A stretch of DNA of 64,000 nucleotides from Nymphaea colorata (Eukaryota; Streptophyta; Magnoliopsida; Nymphaeales; Nymphaeaceae). The stretch lies in the NCBI RefSeq assembly GCF_008831285.2, contig NC_045142.1, positions 10,039,952 through 10,103,951 of the forward strand. Direction: 5' to 3'. Under the pieces are notes generated by a model, which did no database searches, was not told the DNA's origin, and saw nothing but the letters and a program-made list of their open reading frames with translations. Both the position numbers and the translations under genes were made by a program. This document shows, piece after piece, positions 23,810 to 35,651 of the stretch. Positions within the stretch are counted from its first letter, which is position 1. Each line of letters opens with the position of its first letter.

Positions 23810-24150
23810 TCCTCAAGATCTTTTTCTCTCTTTTTCTTTTATCATTTTAACTAGTTTTTTCATTTCTTTTAAGTCATTTATCCCTTTTAAACTTGCTTTT
23901 CTCTCATTTTAACTCTTCTCTCTTCCATTCTAATTTTTTTTCTCATTATTTATTCCTTTCTTTTTCACTTTAACGTTTATTTCTCTCATTTTTAACTTTT
24001 CTCTATCCTTTTAACTTATATTTCTCTCATTTTAATTTCTCATCTTTATTTCTCTCCTTTTATTCTTCTTTTTATTTTTCTCTCATTTAATTCTTTCTTT
24101 TTCAAATATCTCTCTCTTTTTCTCTCTCTCTCTCTCTCTCATCTTTATTT
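23810..24150. repeat. pyrimidine-rich low-complexity tract
   Basis: The plus strand is almost entirely C and T with scattered ATTTTAAC words (TTTCTCTCATTTTAAC is repeated with drift), ending in a (CT)n run near 24.12-24.14 kb. It could form purine-pyrimidine mirror structures. No gene is seen. Confidence 0.75.
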
Positions 24151-26884
24151 CTCAAACACATTTAAGGTACATGTTAATTTGCATTGAACATGTCATTTTA
24201 GATTTTTCAAATTGCAAATATATATCATTTTTTTTTTAAATCGTTCACTTCTTTCTAATCTTTCATTGACCTACCTATATTTTCTATGCACCATTGGGTA
24301 ACTCACTAGATGAAATTCTACTTCTATCAATTTTCATCAAATTTTTCTTTTTTGTTGCTCCATAAATATATGTTATGATAGAAATGATTTTTTTTTTGTT
24401 AAGCATATAAAATTTATGTAATCATGTATACACAATCACTTGTGAGACTCACAAATGATTACAAGTACATCTTTAAGAAGCTTAAGCAAGACAAGATCAA
24501 GCCTTAATGAAGTGATAATCGAATTAAGGCTAAATCTTGAAACTTACTTAATATTCAAAGAAAACACCCCTACAAATTATAATATTTTCTTGTTTCAAAT
24601 ATCAAATTTTTATTCTTTTCAATATATTATTTTTTTATTTACAATATTGCAAAATTTATTTCTTTGGCCTTGTGATGAACAAGAACTACACTATCGTTCA
24701 TCTATTTTGATATCTTTTCTTTCAAACAAAACTTGTTTTTGCAAAGCATGACAAGTTGAAGTCTTGTTTTGCAAAACAAGTAATTTACAAGTATGTTCCT
24801 AATCATATTTTCTCAAACAAGTTGAAAACTTCGATTTTCAAAATTATGTTGAAATAAAAGTTATCCTTTATTTGAGTTTTAGTGACAATATTTAAAAAAT
24901 TCAAATGATCTTACAAGTGTCTTTTTTAAACAATTTGTTTTCTATACTATTTGGTTATTCCAGCAATTCAATCTCAAGTTTATAAAGTTACTAATTATTA
25001 AGAGTTCATTAACCTTTAAGACCATAGTTCTAGACTTGAGGGCCCTGTTTTTTTTAATCATACCATATTTTAATTATTTCAAAATTTGTCTCAATACTTT
25101 TAAAAAATTTATTTAGGCTTGAGCACACATGCATATAGGATTTTTTATAACACTTTAAATATCGTAATGTGCAAAGCAAAGGGCTAGTTTTTGGTCTGGT
25201 TACCCTTAATAAATGTGTTCAACACAACTGGACCTCGTACCAACGGTGAGTCTTTTTCTTTCTCATTTCAAAATACAACCTTATTTTTCTAAAGTACTTC
25301 AAAAACCCAAAATAAATTTTGGGATTTAAACAAAGAGACAAAAGAAATGCTAGTCGAATATTTATATAGAGAAAGGAAATAATCTTGAAGTTTTATTGAT
25401 CTGGAATGTAGGGAAGATTCCCATAATATATCATAGTTCCCATTTATCTCAAGGCAATATGAGATTTTGTGTAGAGATTTTTATTAAAATTTAAGAAGCA
25501 AATGGCTAACTAAAAGGAAAAGTTGCTTTGGTATAGAGACAATTTTGCTTAATTATGCATAATTTGGCTACCATTCGAATTTATTGGATGATGTTCTTTA
25601 GAATTCCACAAACCACTGAGCAACAAATGGAGGTGAGTATGGCATATAATTTCCTATAAGCAGAAGTGAAAGGGCAAAATATATTGCATTGGTGCCTTAG
25701 AGAAGGATTTGAAGACCACAGGAAGAGAGAGGGACTGGAATTAAACCTCTTGAATAGTTTAATAGGGCTTATATGGCAAACAAACATTGCCATAATGTGA
25801 ACAGAAATTCTCTTGAAGTGGTTTTAAAATATACTTGTGAGGAAAATATCAACTTATAGATGGTGAAGCAGTCTTCAAGAGATTCTTAGGGATAGGGGAG
25901 CTTAGAGTTAGTTGAATTTAATGGAGGAGAATTTAGTGTGGAAATCAAGGGGATGGAAGAGAAAGTGAAATTTTTGGTTAACAATTAGAGAACATTGTGT
26001 GAGCTAATGTGTTATAGGCATGCCGCAAATATCATTCATGGGTTTTTATCAGTGAGGTTTTTTTCTAGTATTTATCAGAAAAGCTTTTTTGGAGAAAATC
26101 TTAAAGTTTTAGAAAAAAATAAAAAATCAAAATGCTAGGTAAAAATACAAGAAATGAAACCCTAGTAAGTATTGTCCTGCATTTAGGAGGTCATGTTAAA
26201 TACCTAAAACAAGAAGAAATAAAACAATGAAACAAAAGTTGAAAAAAATTAAAACAGAAGATGAAATAAGAAGTAAATGGAAAAACGATAAAATCGCTTA
26301 AAAACGTGATAAATTCATTTTAACGCTTTTTTAATGTATCACGATGTTTTTCCATTTTTATTGTTTTTTTTATTTTTTCATTAATTTCTTGATATTTTTG
26401 AAAATATCATGTTATTTGTGGCTATGGTTATAGGGAAGGGAATAAATAAGGCCAACTTGTTTAGGACCAAGGGGTTTCCCTCATTGATGCTAGAGAAATA
26501 TGAACCTAATATGAAAATGGGTAGAGAAGTAGTGAAGCTATGTTATTTTATATAACAAGGCTAGTTAATTGATTTGCAAATTATTAAGGTGCCAAATTTG
26601 AAGGGTGGGGAAATGTGAAAAGCAACTAGAAGAAAAAAATTAGAAAAGAAAGTTGGAGATTACAAATGTGGAGAAACTATTTCCTGGCAAACACAAGCTA
26701 GTTCTTGTGTGTGTATGTGTATGAATGTAAACTATTGACTCAAGATAGAATTAAACATTTTGAAATCTCATCTATAATTCATTGTTGTTTTGCTAATGTG
26801 AGGAAGGAATTAACAGTCATGTGATAATTAGTTGCTCAGTGGTGAGATGGTTAAGAGATTTATAAAGGCAAGGGCACCCTAGCT

Positions 26885-26985
26885 AAGGTTGCGCACTGGG
26901 TCGGGCCACCGGCGGGTACCCAGTATCCAGCTCGACTCGAGCCCGGGCCCAGAAAAAAGGGCACCAAGCCGGCCCGATAATTAGT
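26885..26985 (+). mobile_element. solo hAT-like GC-rich end
   Basis: TAAGGTTGCGCACTGGGTCG, followed by GGCCACCGGCGGGTACCC and further GCCCGGGCCC, resembles the left arm of the element at 22760 (CCACCGACGGGTACCCGG). The partner end and a target duplication were not found. Confidence 0.45.
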
Positions 26986-27440
26986 GGGATTCAAAATGTT
27001 ACAATGAGCATTAAAAAGAAGAGGTTGGTGGCAATGCCGGAGAAAGAAAATTATAACTAATTGTTTAAGTTTTAAACATTAAGAGACACTTGTGTATATT
27101 AAAAGTAAAAAAATGGGGAAGCATCAATGTAGAAATTAAAACATTTTATGTGGGTTACATTAATTGGGCAGTTGCGCACACCAACCTACACCTACCTTGG
27201 CTTCTAGTTGGTAGCAAAGGGTGAGGGCCTTAGTATGGAAGCTAAGAAGCCAACGAGGGGAAAGATGAAGACAAATGATAATTGGAGGAGATTGTCAACA
27301 CAACATAAGGACAAGCAAAATCTATATATGTTTCTTTTAGCTAGCTATGAACGAGACAAAATGTCATGAAATTCATGTCCACCACTCTCAATCCATACCA
27401 ACAAACGACCTCTTGATAATAATTGGATAGTTTGGATAAG

Positions 27441-27852
27441 TAGGGTTGCACATGAGCCGAGTCCAGCCCGAGCTTGGCCAGCTTGAGCTCGACTCAGCTC
27501 AAAAAACTCGAGTTCGGCTTGAACTCGAGTCGAGCTCCTTATGGCGAGCTCGAGCTGGACTCGATTACACAAAATCGAGCTCAAACTTGACTCGTTTAAC
27601 CCATTTAAGCGTTAACTAGTTTAGCGTGAACTCGTGTAAGCGTTAATTCATGTAACTCGTTTAACTCATTTAAGTGTTAACTCACATTTAATTCATGTAA
27701 CTTGGGGAAAATTTATTTTTATCCTAAAAGTTAAAATCGGTGATCTGGTGAACCGATTTTGGTAATATTATACATAGTACAGGTTTGCGAGTTGAGTTTC
27801 TGAAACCCGAACTCGACTCATTTATCCTTTGAAGTATTCACGTACGAACCTA
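27441..27852. mobile_element. GAGCTCGA-rich hAT-like element upstream of hydrolase B
   Basis: The left end TAGGGTTGCACATGAGCCG resembles the inward-read right end TAGGTTCGTACGTGA (11 of 15 positions). The right boundary is uncertain because CACGTACGAACCTA occurs twice in tandem, so the end could be 27852 or 27874. The interior is GAGCTCGAG-rich, then TTAACTCG/TTTAAGCG repeats. No clear target duplication is seen. It ends about 140-160 bp before the predicted start codon of hydrolase B. Confidence 0.5.
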
Positions 27853-28011
27853 ATTAAGCTCACGTACGAACCTAATTTTCTAGCTGCGTTGGCCGTTGGA
27901 CCCTAAAGAGAACACCCCAATTTTCTAAGGGCATCTTGGTCATTTTGAAAAGTTTATCTTTGCAAATAACTCCTGCAGTTTTAGCGACAGTGAGGGGGAG
28001 AGAGAGCGCGA

Positions 28012-31000
28012 GTGGGGATGCCTTCTCTCTCCCTAGGGTTCGTCTTCTCGACGGCGCTCCGCCCGCCTGATATCGGCCTCTGGTCTCTCCTTTCCCGGCC
28101 TGCTAGCGTCGGGAAGAAATCTAGCCAGGGGTTGAGCGTGGGAGTCTCTGGCGGGAGAGTGACGACATTTCCAGTCCACCACAGGGTGGACTTGGGCTTG
28201 CACTCCGCGAATATGAGGCCGGAAACTCGCCGGAAGGTCGGCGGAACGATTGGGCCCGATGCCGAATTCTCAGGTCCGTATCTCCTGCTTGCGTGAGAGT
28301 TACCCGACGAGTCCCTTTCCTTTTGTCAAACGTCGAAAATATCCCGTGAGGCTGGATTTGGATCGGGGCAAAAGGGCACCTTAAGTCATAACTAGGAACT
28401 AGTTGGATTCGAAGCGTTGGGTCCTTACTCGGTTTGGGTTTGTGAATCTGTGATTAGCGAAAATGGTTCCTCGGTTTTGGGAGTTTAAATCTACAAGTTC
28501 TTATTTAAGCCCTATGCTTTTCTGGGAAAGAGCGTGCCACCGCATAAAAAACGAAGTAATAAAAGGTCATCTCATCTGTTTGAGATATATCAGCGTCTTT
28601 CCATAAATATATGTGCGAAGAAAGTGGTATACTGGTATTTCAGATACAACACACCGACACATACACAGAAACTGGTCGTTCCCAATTCACTGATCTTCCA
28701 GACAATATCAGAGAGCTAAAACAGCATAGGTACGTACATTCTTTTCTATAATCTAACGCTGTAGATGTATGCTATAGATGTAATCTCATGACTGATTGAG
28801 TAGGAAATATATAGTAAATTTGTCATTTTTTTGTTAGATGTGTTACGTTAAGCAATGAAAAGAAGAAGAACTTCTTCCTATGAGACCAAAAATTCGATGG
28901 TAAGAGTATACCGATCAATTTGAACCAAAGCAGGACTTATAATATTGTAAACAATTAGCATGCTCAAATTAAACTAAAAATATATTTGTCATTTAGTGCA
29001 CCTGGATTTGACCCTGACATAGATTGCCTGCCTCAAAAATCTCCAGTCAACTGCTGCTCATCGGCGCATATTAGGAGAACCAGTTGTTTTGGGTTCAAAT
29101 GGCATTTCGCCCCTCCATGTGTAAAAGACTATTGCACAGTATTTTTCAGCTAGAAGTAAGGATTTAAACAAGAATTTCTTAGTTCACAGGAAATTTTAAG
29201 GTTATCGGGTGCGTGGAATATGTGGACTATGCAAATATGTAGATTGAAGACTCTGATAAATTATTAGCTGCATGACTTGATAATAGTTACCAAGGTGTAT
29301 TAGATGTATGTTTAATCTTCGTAAACTAAAATACAAGGTATTTTCCACCTTCTGAAAAAGTTACTACTTTATATACAGCACCTTGTCAATCATTAATCAA
29401 GTTAGTTGGATGATTCATAATTATACATAATGTGGTTGCATGACATGGTTTCTCATACTCTGTTTTCAGAGGAATTATTAACTGCCAAAATGCGACCAAT
29501 GCAAAGGAGGAGGACCGTGGCTGGCATTGATCAAGATGAACTACTGGAACCATCCTTGCTGGCTGACCCGGACAGTTGTTTCTATGAGTTCAATGGTGTC
29601 CATATTCACCATAAGATCTGTAACGCAGAAGATGATCAAGTAGGTGACCTAATGGACATCTCAGTCCAAGGGGAAGCATCTAATTCCCATTTAAGAGATG
29701 GCAGATTAGGACTGCCCATGATTCTTCTGCATGGTTTTGGGGCATCTGTATTCTCATGGAGCAGAGTGATGAAGCCACTTGCGAGTTTGGTTGGATCCAA
29801 AATTCTTGCTTTTGACCGACCTGCCTTTGGATTGACATCAAGAGTGCACTACCCTCATAAGCCTAGCTCTACACTGGTGTCTTCCGCTCATTTGAATCCT
29901 TATTCAATGGCTTTCTCTGTCCTTGTTACGCTTTCCTTCATGAACTTGTTGATGGCAGATAAAACAATTTTATTGGGGTGAGTATGCTTACGAAGGGGAA
30001 AGGTAAAAAAACAAAAGTTGCTAACTTTAAGTCTAGTGTGGAAACGTTTCATTACAAGTTTTAGTCAATGGAATAGAGTGATGTGTTTTACATCTACCTC
30101 TGCACAACTCTTTGATCTCTGTTCTAAATCCCAGTATTTAAATTCCATATTTCATTTCCATGTCTTATCTAAGAGGGAATACAAATGTAGATCTTCATTG
30201 TATTTCTGCTATTTCCCTATTCACTTGATTCACCACATTTTCTTCTCTTCAGTTTTGGTTTTTTGATTTTTACTAGATTAAGTCTTAGGTGGAAGTGCAA
30301 TTGGTGCATATTCTTCTTTGTGCTGATATATTACTGTCCTGTATCTGAAGGAGTTCTAATGCTCCTAACCTGATAATTACTTGATAGCATATTCTTCTTT
30401 TCATACTCTGGCCATTGAGGACTTGAACACTTCAATAATGCTTCAAAAGTAGTCTTCAGTATTTCTGGTGAACTGAAAAGTTGCAATTAGCAAGGTTTAC
30501 CAACACTTTAGCTCAGCCCCTTATGATTTCCCATGTTCTGGTGAACAGAAGTCTTCCAGCAACAGCACTTCTTGTCACACTTGCTCCAAAATGCAGATGC
30601 TCAATTCTTTTTATGGTGAGGAGTTTCTTTTTGGAGAATATTCAAAACATCACATGCAGCAGTGATTTTGCAGGCATTCAGCTGGATGTCTTGTAGCAGT
30701 TGAGGCTTACTTTCAAGCACCTGAACGTGTTGCTGCATTAATCCTTGTTGCTCCTGCAATTGTTGCACCACTTGTCTCATCTAATCCAAAGAAGGAAAGT
30801 TCTACCGAAAGAGAAAATGTGTTCAATAACAAAGACTCTGTTACAAATGGCCTGAACTTTTATCGTTTTTGTGCATTTCTCTTTGAAATCTATCTTCAAG
30901 TCAAAAGAGCCATAATTTGGATGATAAAAGGGTTAATGAATTTGATCTCCTATTCCTACAAGAAATTGCTGTCAGCAATTCTGCGGTCTCATCTGGCTAT

Positions 31001-32541
31001 TTTTCTGGTGAGCTTTATCTGATATTAGCATGATCCTATCTTTCTTAGTCTTGCGTTATCTTGCATAATTTTTGGTTCCTAGAAACTGCATTCAATAGTA
31101 TAGCTCCTTGCAGGTGAGGTTGATAATTGACAGATTTGGTGTAACGGCTGTTAGGAATGCTTGGTATGATGCAAACAAAGCCACTGAGCATGATGTTAAT
31201 GGCTATACGAAGGTGAGCATGGGATATTATATCAATGTTGAAGCCACACATAGGCCAGGGAGGCATGTGTGCCTTCTAATTTGCCAAAAGTTTATATGTA
31301 AGACATATGTGTACATAAATTTACATATAAGTGTCTGCCTCAACTACTAATTTACATGTTTGCACCCTCCCTCAATTAAATTTCTAGCTCTGCCACTGAT
31401 ACACAATTTAGTCATTTACTTGCAGTAATATATGATGTTTTTGATAGCTTAGTTCCTATTCTAGCAGTTGTGCAACGTTATTGGATTGCTGATTAGGTTG
31501 CGAACAAGTTGGATATTATTTTGAAGTTTTCTACTTTTAAGTTGTATCCAGCTTTACACAAATATCATTTCCTATATGTTTAGCAGATGCAACTTCCAGC
31601 CAATTTATATTCCTATCTCTACGAAAGGCATCCTTCTGTGACCATGTCGATGATGTATTATTCATGGTTTATTTCTTTGGGTTCTTTTGAAAAGGCGTTA
31701 CTTTTCAAGGAATATTTCTGTCACCAAGTGTATGTGTTAAGAACAGGAGAACAGCCAAGCTCCTTGTAGGCTTGTAGCTCACTGCAGCTGGTATTATAAA
31801 CTATAAAGAGCTTAATCGAACTCATAAAACAAACTATGCAAATTTAATATTAGCAGTATATGACCTCTCATCTTGACTTGTATAAAAGCTCATTAACTGA
31901 TAATTAATATATTTTGAACATGTCATATTTTCTGCTTTAAAACAAGTGGTCAAAGTGTTTTTGCAAATAAAAAGTTAAGAGATCAAAATCTATTCCAAAT
32001 AAATTAGCTTGAGGCGAACCAATAAGCTATTGAAGAACTTGTTTCAATATGTATGTCTAGCTATCTCAAAATGGTAGTTTAAAATTTTACTTGTTTTGTT
32101 TTTTTACCTGTAATTTCAAATGGCAGTTTGCTGCTGTGCTCTTAGTGTTGCCACTGTTCAGAGCTTGCATCTGTGTAAATAGGTGTAAGCAATTGTCCTT
32201 GATGTGTTCAAGCTTGCATCTTGTAACACCTAGCTGAGCCAAGTCCTATCTTGTAAGCTAACTGAGATAAATGAGTCAGTTCACAATGTTGTTTCCACAG
32301 GTACATTGTTTTAGGACTAAAGTAGAAAATGATTAAATTCTTTTCTGTTTGGGTATATCAGACTGAGCTGATGTTTTTTTGTTGTTTGTCTTGCAAATTA
32401 TATGAAATATCTACTCTGTTTTAGATTCCAATCAGAAAAACACTTTATTGAAAGGTTTGAGTTTACTGGCTTTTTGATACTACAAAAAAGTTATGTTACT
32501 GCAATCCAATCATCATCAACTCTCTCTCTCTCTCTCTCTCT

Positions 32542-32583
<42 letters not shown>

Positions 32584-34919
32584 AGAGAGAGAGAGAGAGA
32601 GACAGACAGATATATATTAGTGATTGGTAGATACATTCACTTGGGTAACGGATAAAAACCAGACCTGTTAAATTCATGTTAAAAAGTGTTTTAAACAAAA
32701 TGTGAACCTTCCAATGTGTTTATAAACACTACTTTAATAATTATGCTTTGGTTCGAGTCATTTTTGTAAAAATAATTGATTCTTATACTATCAAAATTTT
32801 GATGTTATAAGGGCCATTCTTTTTTTTACTATTAAAAAAATTATTTAAATAAGAAATGACTAATTAATATATGTTTCTCATCATATCATTCTTAAGATCA
32901 TATCTATAAGGTTAGATTGCAAATAATAATAATAATTAATTTTAATAGATCTGGTTTTTGTCTCTTCCCCAAGTGGTCTGGTCCTTACCTATATATATAT
33001 ACATATATATATACATATATATATACATATATACATGACATGCATCCAAAGTAAGGTACTTCTGTTGAAGCAAGAGCCTCACTCTTGATGCACTTCACAA
33101 TAACCTTTAGCAATCTGCAGCGTCGTGTGTTTCTGTATAAGTTGTTATCTTAAAATGAACCAAGAGCAACTTCAGAGAAACTACTAAAATTATAGAACAT
33201 TAGTAGCTAACTTCTCTTACAGTTTTGAAGTTCACAAGACCAATAAATTACCTGGCGGTTACCTATAGACAAAGTTCTCACAATCCAAACTCATATTACT
33301 GTTCACTTGCTTACATCCATACATTCGTCATTCCAGAATGTAGGTGGCCAGTGGCCACGTTTGTTTGAATTCACTAATAGATTAATAGCCTTTACCTTTG
33401 TGATATTATTCTTCTGCAGCCACTAAGAGTTAAGGGATGGGATAAGGCACTTCTGGAGTTTACAATAGCTATGCTCGTTCACACTGAAACTGAGCAAAAG
33501 ACAGCAATCAAGAACAGACTTTCTGATATCACATGTCCAGGTAAAACATGTTATGTTCTTGTGCTTAGGGAGAAACTTTTAAGTATCTCTGAAAGATGCA
33601 ATATACAGTTCCTTTTCTCCTTGAGATCTAAAACCTTAACAAGAACTAACAAAATAGGACTGCTCAAAATTGTTGCCTGCTCCAAAAAAAATTGATCAAG
33701 TGCATTTTTTTGTCTTAATTCCCAAGTAGGGCATTGTTTTTGCATCTGCTGAAGCACTTTTTTGAAGCTTAATCCGTTTCCTTTTGTTGTTCCAATGGCT
33801 CAATTCCACGGACTCAGTCCTTGTCCATCTTACAATGAGAACATTTGAAAGAGTGAGCCACTGAACCAGCACCTACGGTGCCGATCTGTATCTAACATAG
33901 CTTTCAAACTTGGACCTGAACCGTTACTTGAGAAGCATTGCAGCAGTAAAACCTTTGAATTTACCTCCCTGGCCTCTGCTTGTACACCTATAGCTTTAGC
34001 TTGCTTGTGTAGTGAGAACTTGAGAAAAAGGCCCTTTCTGTCTTAATTTTCAAGTGCGACATTACATCTACCTTGACATATTTATGAAGTTTAAGCCACT
34101 TCTCCCTGCAAATGCAAATTGCTTTATCCTGTTTCCGGCGACTCTCATCCACAAATTTCAGCTTATGGGAACATTTGGACAAACGAGCTAGCACCCAATG
34201 TGCTGATCTCTTACTGTCATAGATTTTCAACTTGTACCGGAACCCTAGTGGGCACAGCAATAAAACCCTTTGGATATGTGCCTCCTGGACCCTGACTGGT
34301 ACCCCTATGCTTCAACTTGTGGAAGGAATGAGGCACATAGAAATCAATCAACAATACCCACATAATAGCAATGGCCTAGCCCACTTCTCTAACCCCTTCA
34401 GGTCTGTGCCTGCCATAGCCTTTCTCCTAAGTGGAATCGAACTTGTGACATGGTGGACCGTCGAACATCCCAACACTTTCCTTATCAACTGGGTGACCCG
34501 GTCCAGGATGCTTACATTTCCATCTGTATTTTTTTTTTTCTGGGAAAAAAGGTGAATGGTATATGTCCATTAAGTACTGCTTCCTGGAAGCACCGCTTCC
34601 AAAGTTGCAATTCTCATACTAAATTGGTAAACTGTATTCATTGGAAAATAAATTATCATCACGCTCATACTTAATTGATAAATTGTGTCCATTGTGAAAA
34701 ACAGTTCTAATCGTCACTGGGGACAACGATCGTCTTGTTCCTGCGTGGAACGCCAAACGGCTATCACAAGCTATTCCTGGTTCACAACTGGAAGTGATCA
34801 AGGACTGCGGCCACTTGCCCCATGAAGAACAAGCTGAAGAATTTCTATCTGCTGTCAGAACATTTTTGTCTAGGGCTTTCAGCATTCAAAGCCATGACGT
34901 TAACACAGCAGGAGCATGA
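28012..34919 (+). CDS. alpha/beta-hydrolase superfamily protein, paralogue B (6 exons)
   Basis: The exons are 28012-28273, 29470-29977, 30674-31007, 31114-31212, 33420-33540 and 34705-34919, giving 512 residues. The intron phases (1,2,0,0,1) equal those of paralogue A, and exons 4 and 5 have identical lengths (99 and 121 bp). The catalytic residues are present: HGFGAS after MILL, GHSAG with Ser259, Asp450 in GDND, and His478 in DCGHLPHEE. RRTVAGIDQDELL, LADPDSC and FDRPAFGLTSR are subfamily blocks. The product is a probable serine hydrolase of unknown substrate. Residues 1-87 bear almost no resemblance to A and could be a targeting region, with several Ser and Arg and few acidic residues. A second ATG lies at 28018. 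The C terminus is about 10 residues longer than A's. Confidence 0.87.
32521..32602. repeat. (TC)n-(TA)n-(GA)n palindromic microsatellite
   Basis: Eleven TC units (32521-32542) are followed by an uninterrupted TA run to about 32580 and then a GGGAGAGA run. TC pairs with GA and TA with itself, so the whole block can fold into one long hairpin. It lies in intron 4 of hydrolase B beside a MITE. Confidence 0.85.
32635..32983. mobile_element. MITE-like element, copy 2, in intron 4 of hydrolase B
   Basis: The left part is ACTTGGGTAACGGATAAAAA followed by CCAGACCTGTTAAA. The right part, read inward, is GGACCAGACCACTTGGGGAA followed by GAGACAAAAACCAGATCT, giving imperfect inverted repeats of about 30 bp. 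The interior is shared with 7.76-8.11 kb and 55.64-55.95 kb. Simple TA repeats flank it. There is no coding capacity. Confidence 0.65.
34428..34512 (-). mobile_element. tRNA-like SINE head in intron 5 of hydrolase B
   Basis: The minus strand carries GGTCACCCAGTTGATAAGG (A-box-like) and, about 35 bp on, CAAGTTCGATTCCACTT, a near-consensus B-box. The spacing fits a tRNA-derived internal promoter. I see no acceptor stem or cloverleaf complete enough for a functional tRNA. The 3' body may extend leftward to about 34.30 kb. Confidence 0.55.
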
Positions 34920-35410
34920 GTCATTGCAAAGAAGCTCACCTCCAATGTATATATAGCAATACTTGAAACTCCGAAATCATGCATGTTCAGGTAAGAAGCT
35001 CAGATGTATTACCTTCTGGACCAATTTCCGCAAGGAAAATGGAATTTCTCATACCAAGGTTTACCATGTTCCTACAACGAATTACTTATTTAGGCTTGTT
35101 TATACATATCTGTAGCTATCATATGTAAATGAAATCATTTTCTCAGTGCTACCAAAAGCTTATGTGTTTGTTAATTCACGAGGATTGGACTTCTGAGAAT
35201 GCTTTTAACAAAAATAAGGTGCATGTGTGTATGCCTGTATGGTATGATGAAAATTTGGATGAGGAGATGAGAAGCTTCATAAGCATTCAGTTGAAAAGAA
35301 AAGCTTCTGGGGTTTCTGTTACCCTTCTGTATACAGTATCTGATGGTTGGAATTGCATAACCTCCATAATTAAACCTTTTCCTGCCCTCTGCCTTTCTGG
35401 GAAGGTCCAT

Positions 35411-35490
35411 AAACTTGGATAGTGCAAGTGTCTGCTTGATGATGAAAATTAAACTTGGATTGTGCAAGTGTGTGCTTGATGATGAAAATT
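35411..35490. repeat. 40-bp tandem duplication downstream of hydrolase B
   Basis: AAACTTGGATAGTGCAAGTG plus TCTGCTTGATGATGAAAATT (35411-35450) is repeated at 35451-35490 with two changes. It lies in the presumed 3' flank between the convergent hydrolase B and C2 genes. Confidence 0.85.
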
Positions 35491-35651
35491 AAGTTCATCA
35501 GCTTAGGTTTTTTTTGGGGTCAGGTACAATGAACTAAATGAATCATCCATATGAAGGTACACATTACCAGAGTCAGAAAGTGTTAAGAGTATTCCAGACT
35601 GGCATATATTCTACACAGTATATTGTGAATATGTGATCCCCTTCATTTGTG

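Larger units (their letters stand above)
20813..28011. other. spacer between the hydrolase paralogues
   Basis: No protein gene is supported. It contains two GC-rich hAT-like elements, an AGATCC-rich tract, a pyrimidine-rich tract and further hAT-like ends, listed separately. The open frame at 21.05-21.46 kb is the low-complexity interior of the first hAT-like element. The stretch 24.2-26.8 kb is AT-rich and shows no family that I recognise; it may include decayed retrotransposon sequence. Confidence 0.6.

Noticed and set aside
25581..25793. 70-codon minus-strand frame that might be a reverse-transcriptase fragment
   Set aside because: No RT, integrase or protease motif can be seen, and the flanks show no LTR or LINE signature.
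30481..30696. 71-codon plus-strand frame in hydrolase B
   Set aside because: It lies in intron 2 and overlaps the next exon in the wrong frame.
34428..34512. Possible functional tRNA gene on the minus strand
   Set aside because: A- and B-box-like motifs are present, but I could not pair an acceptor stem or anticodon arm, so a SINE head is more likely.
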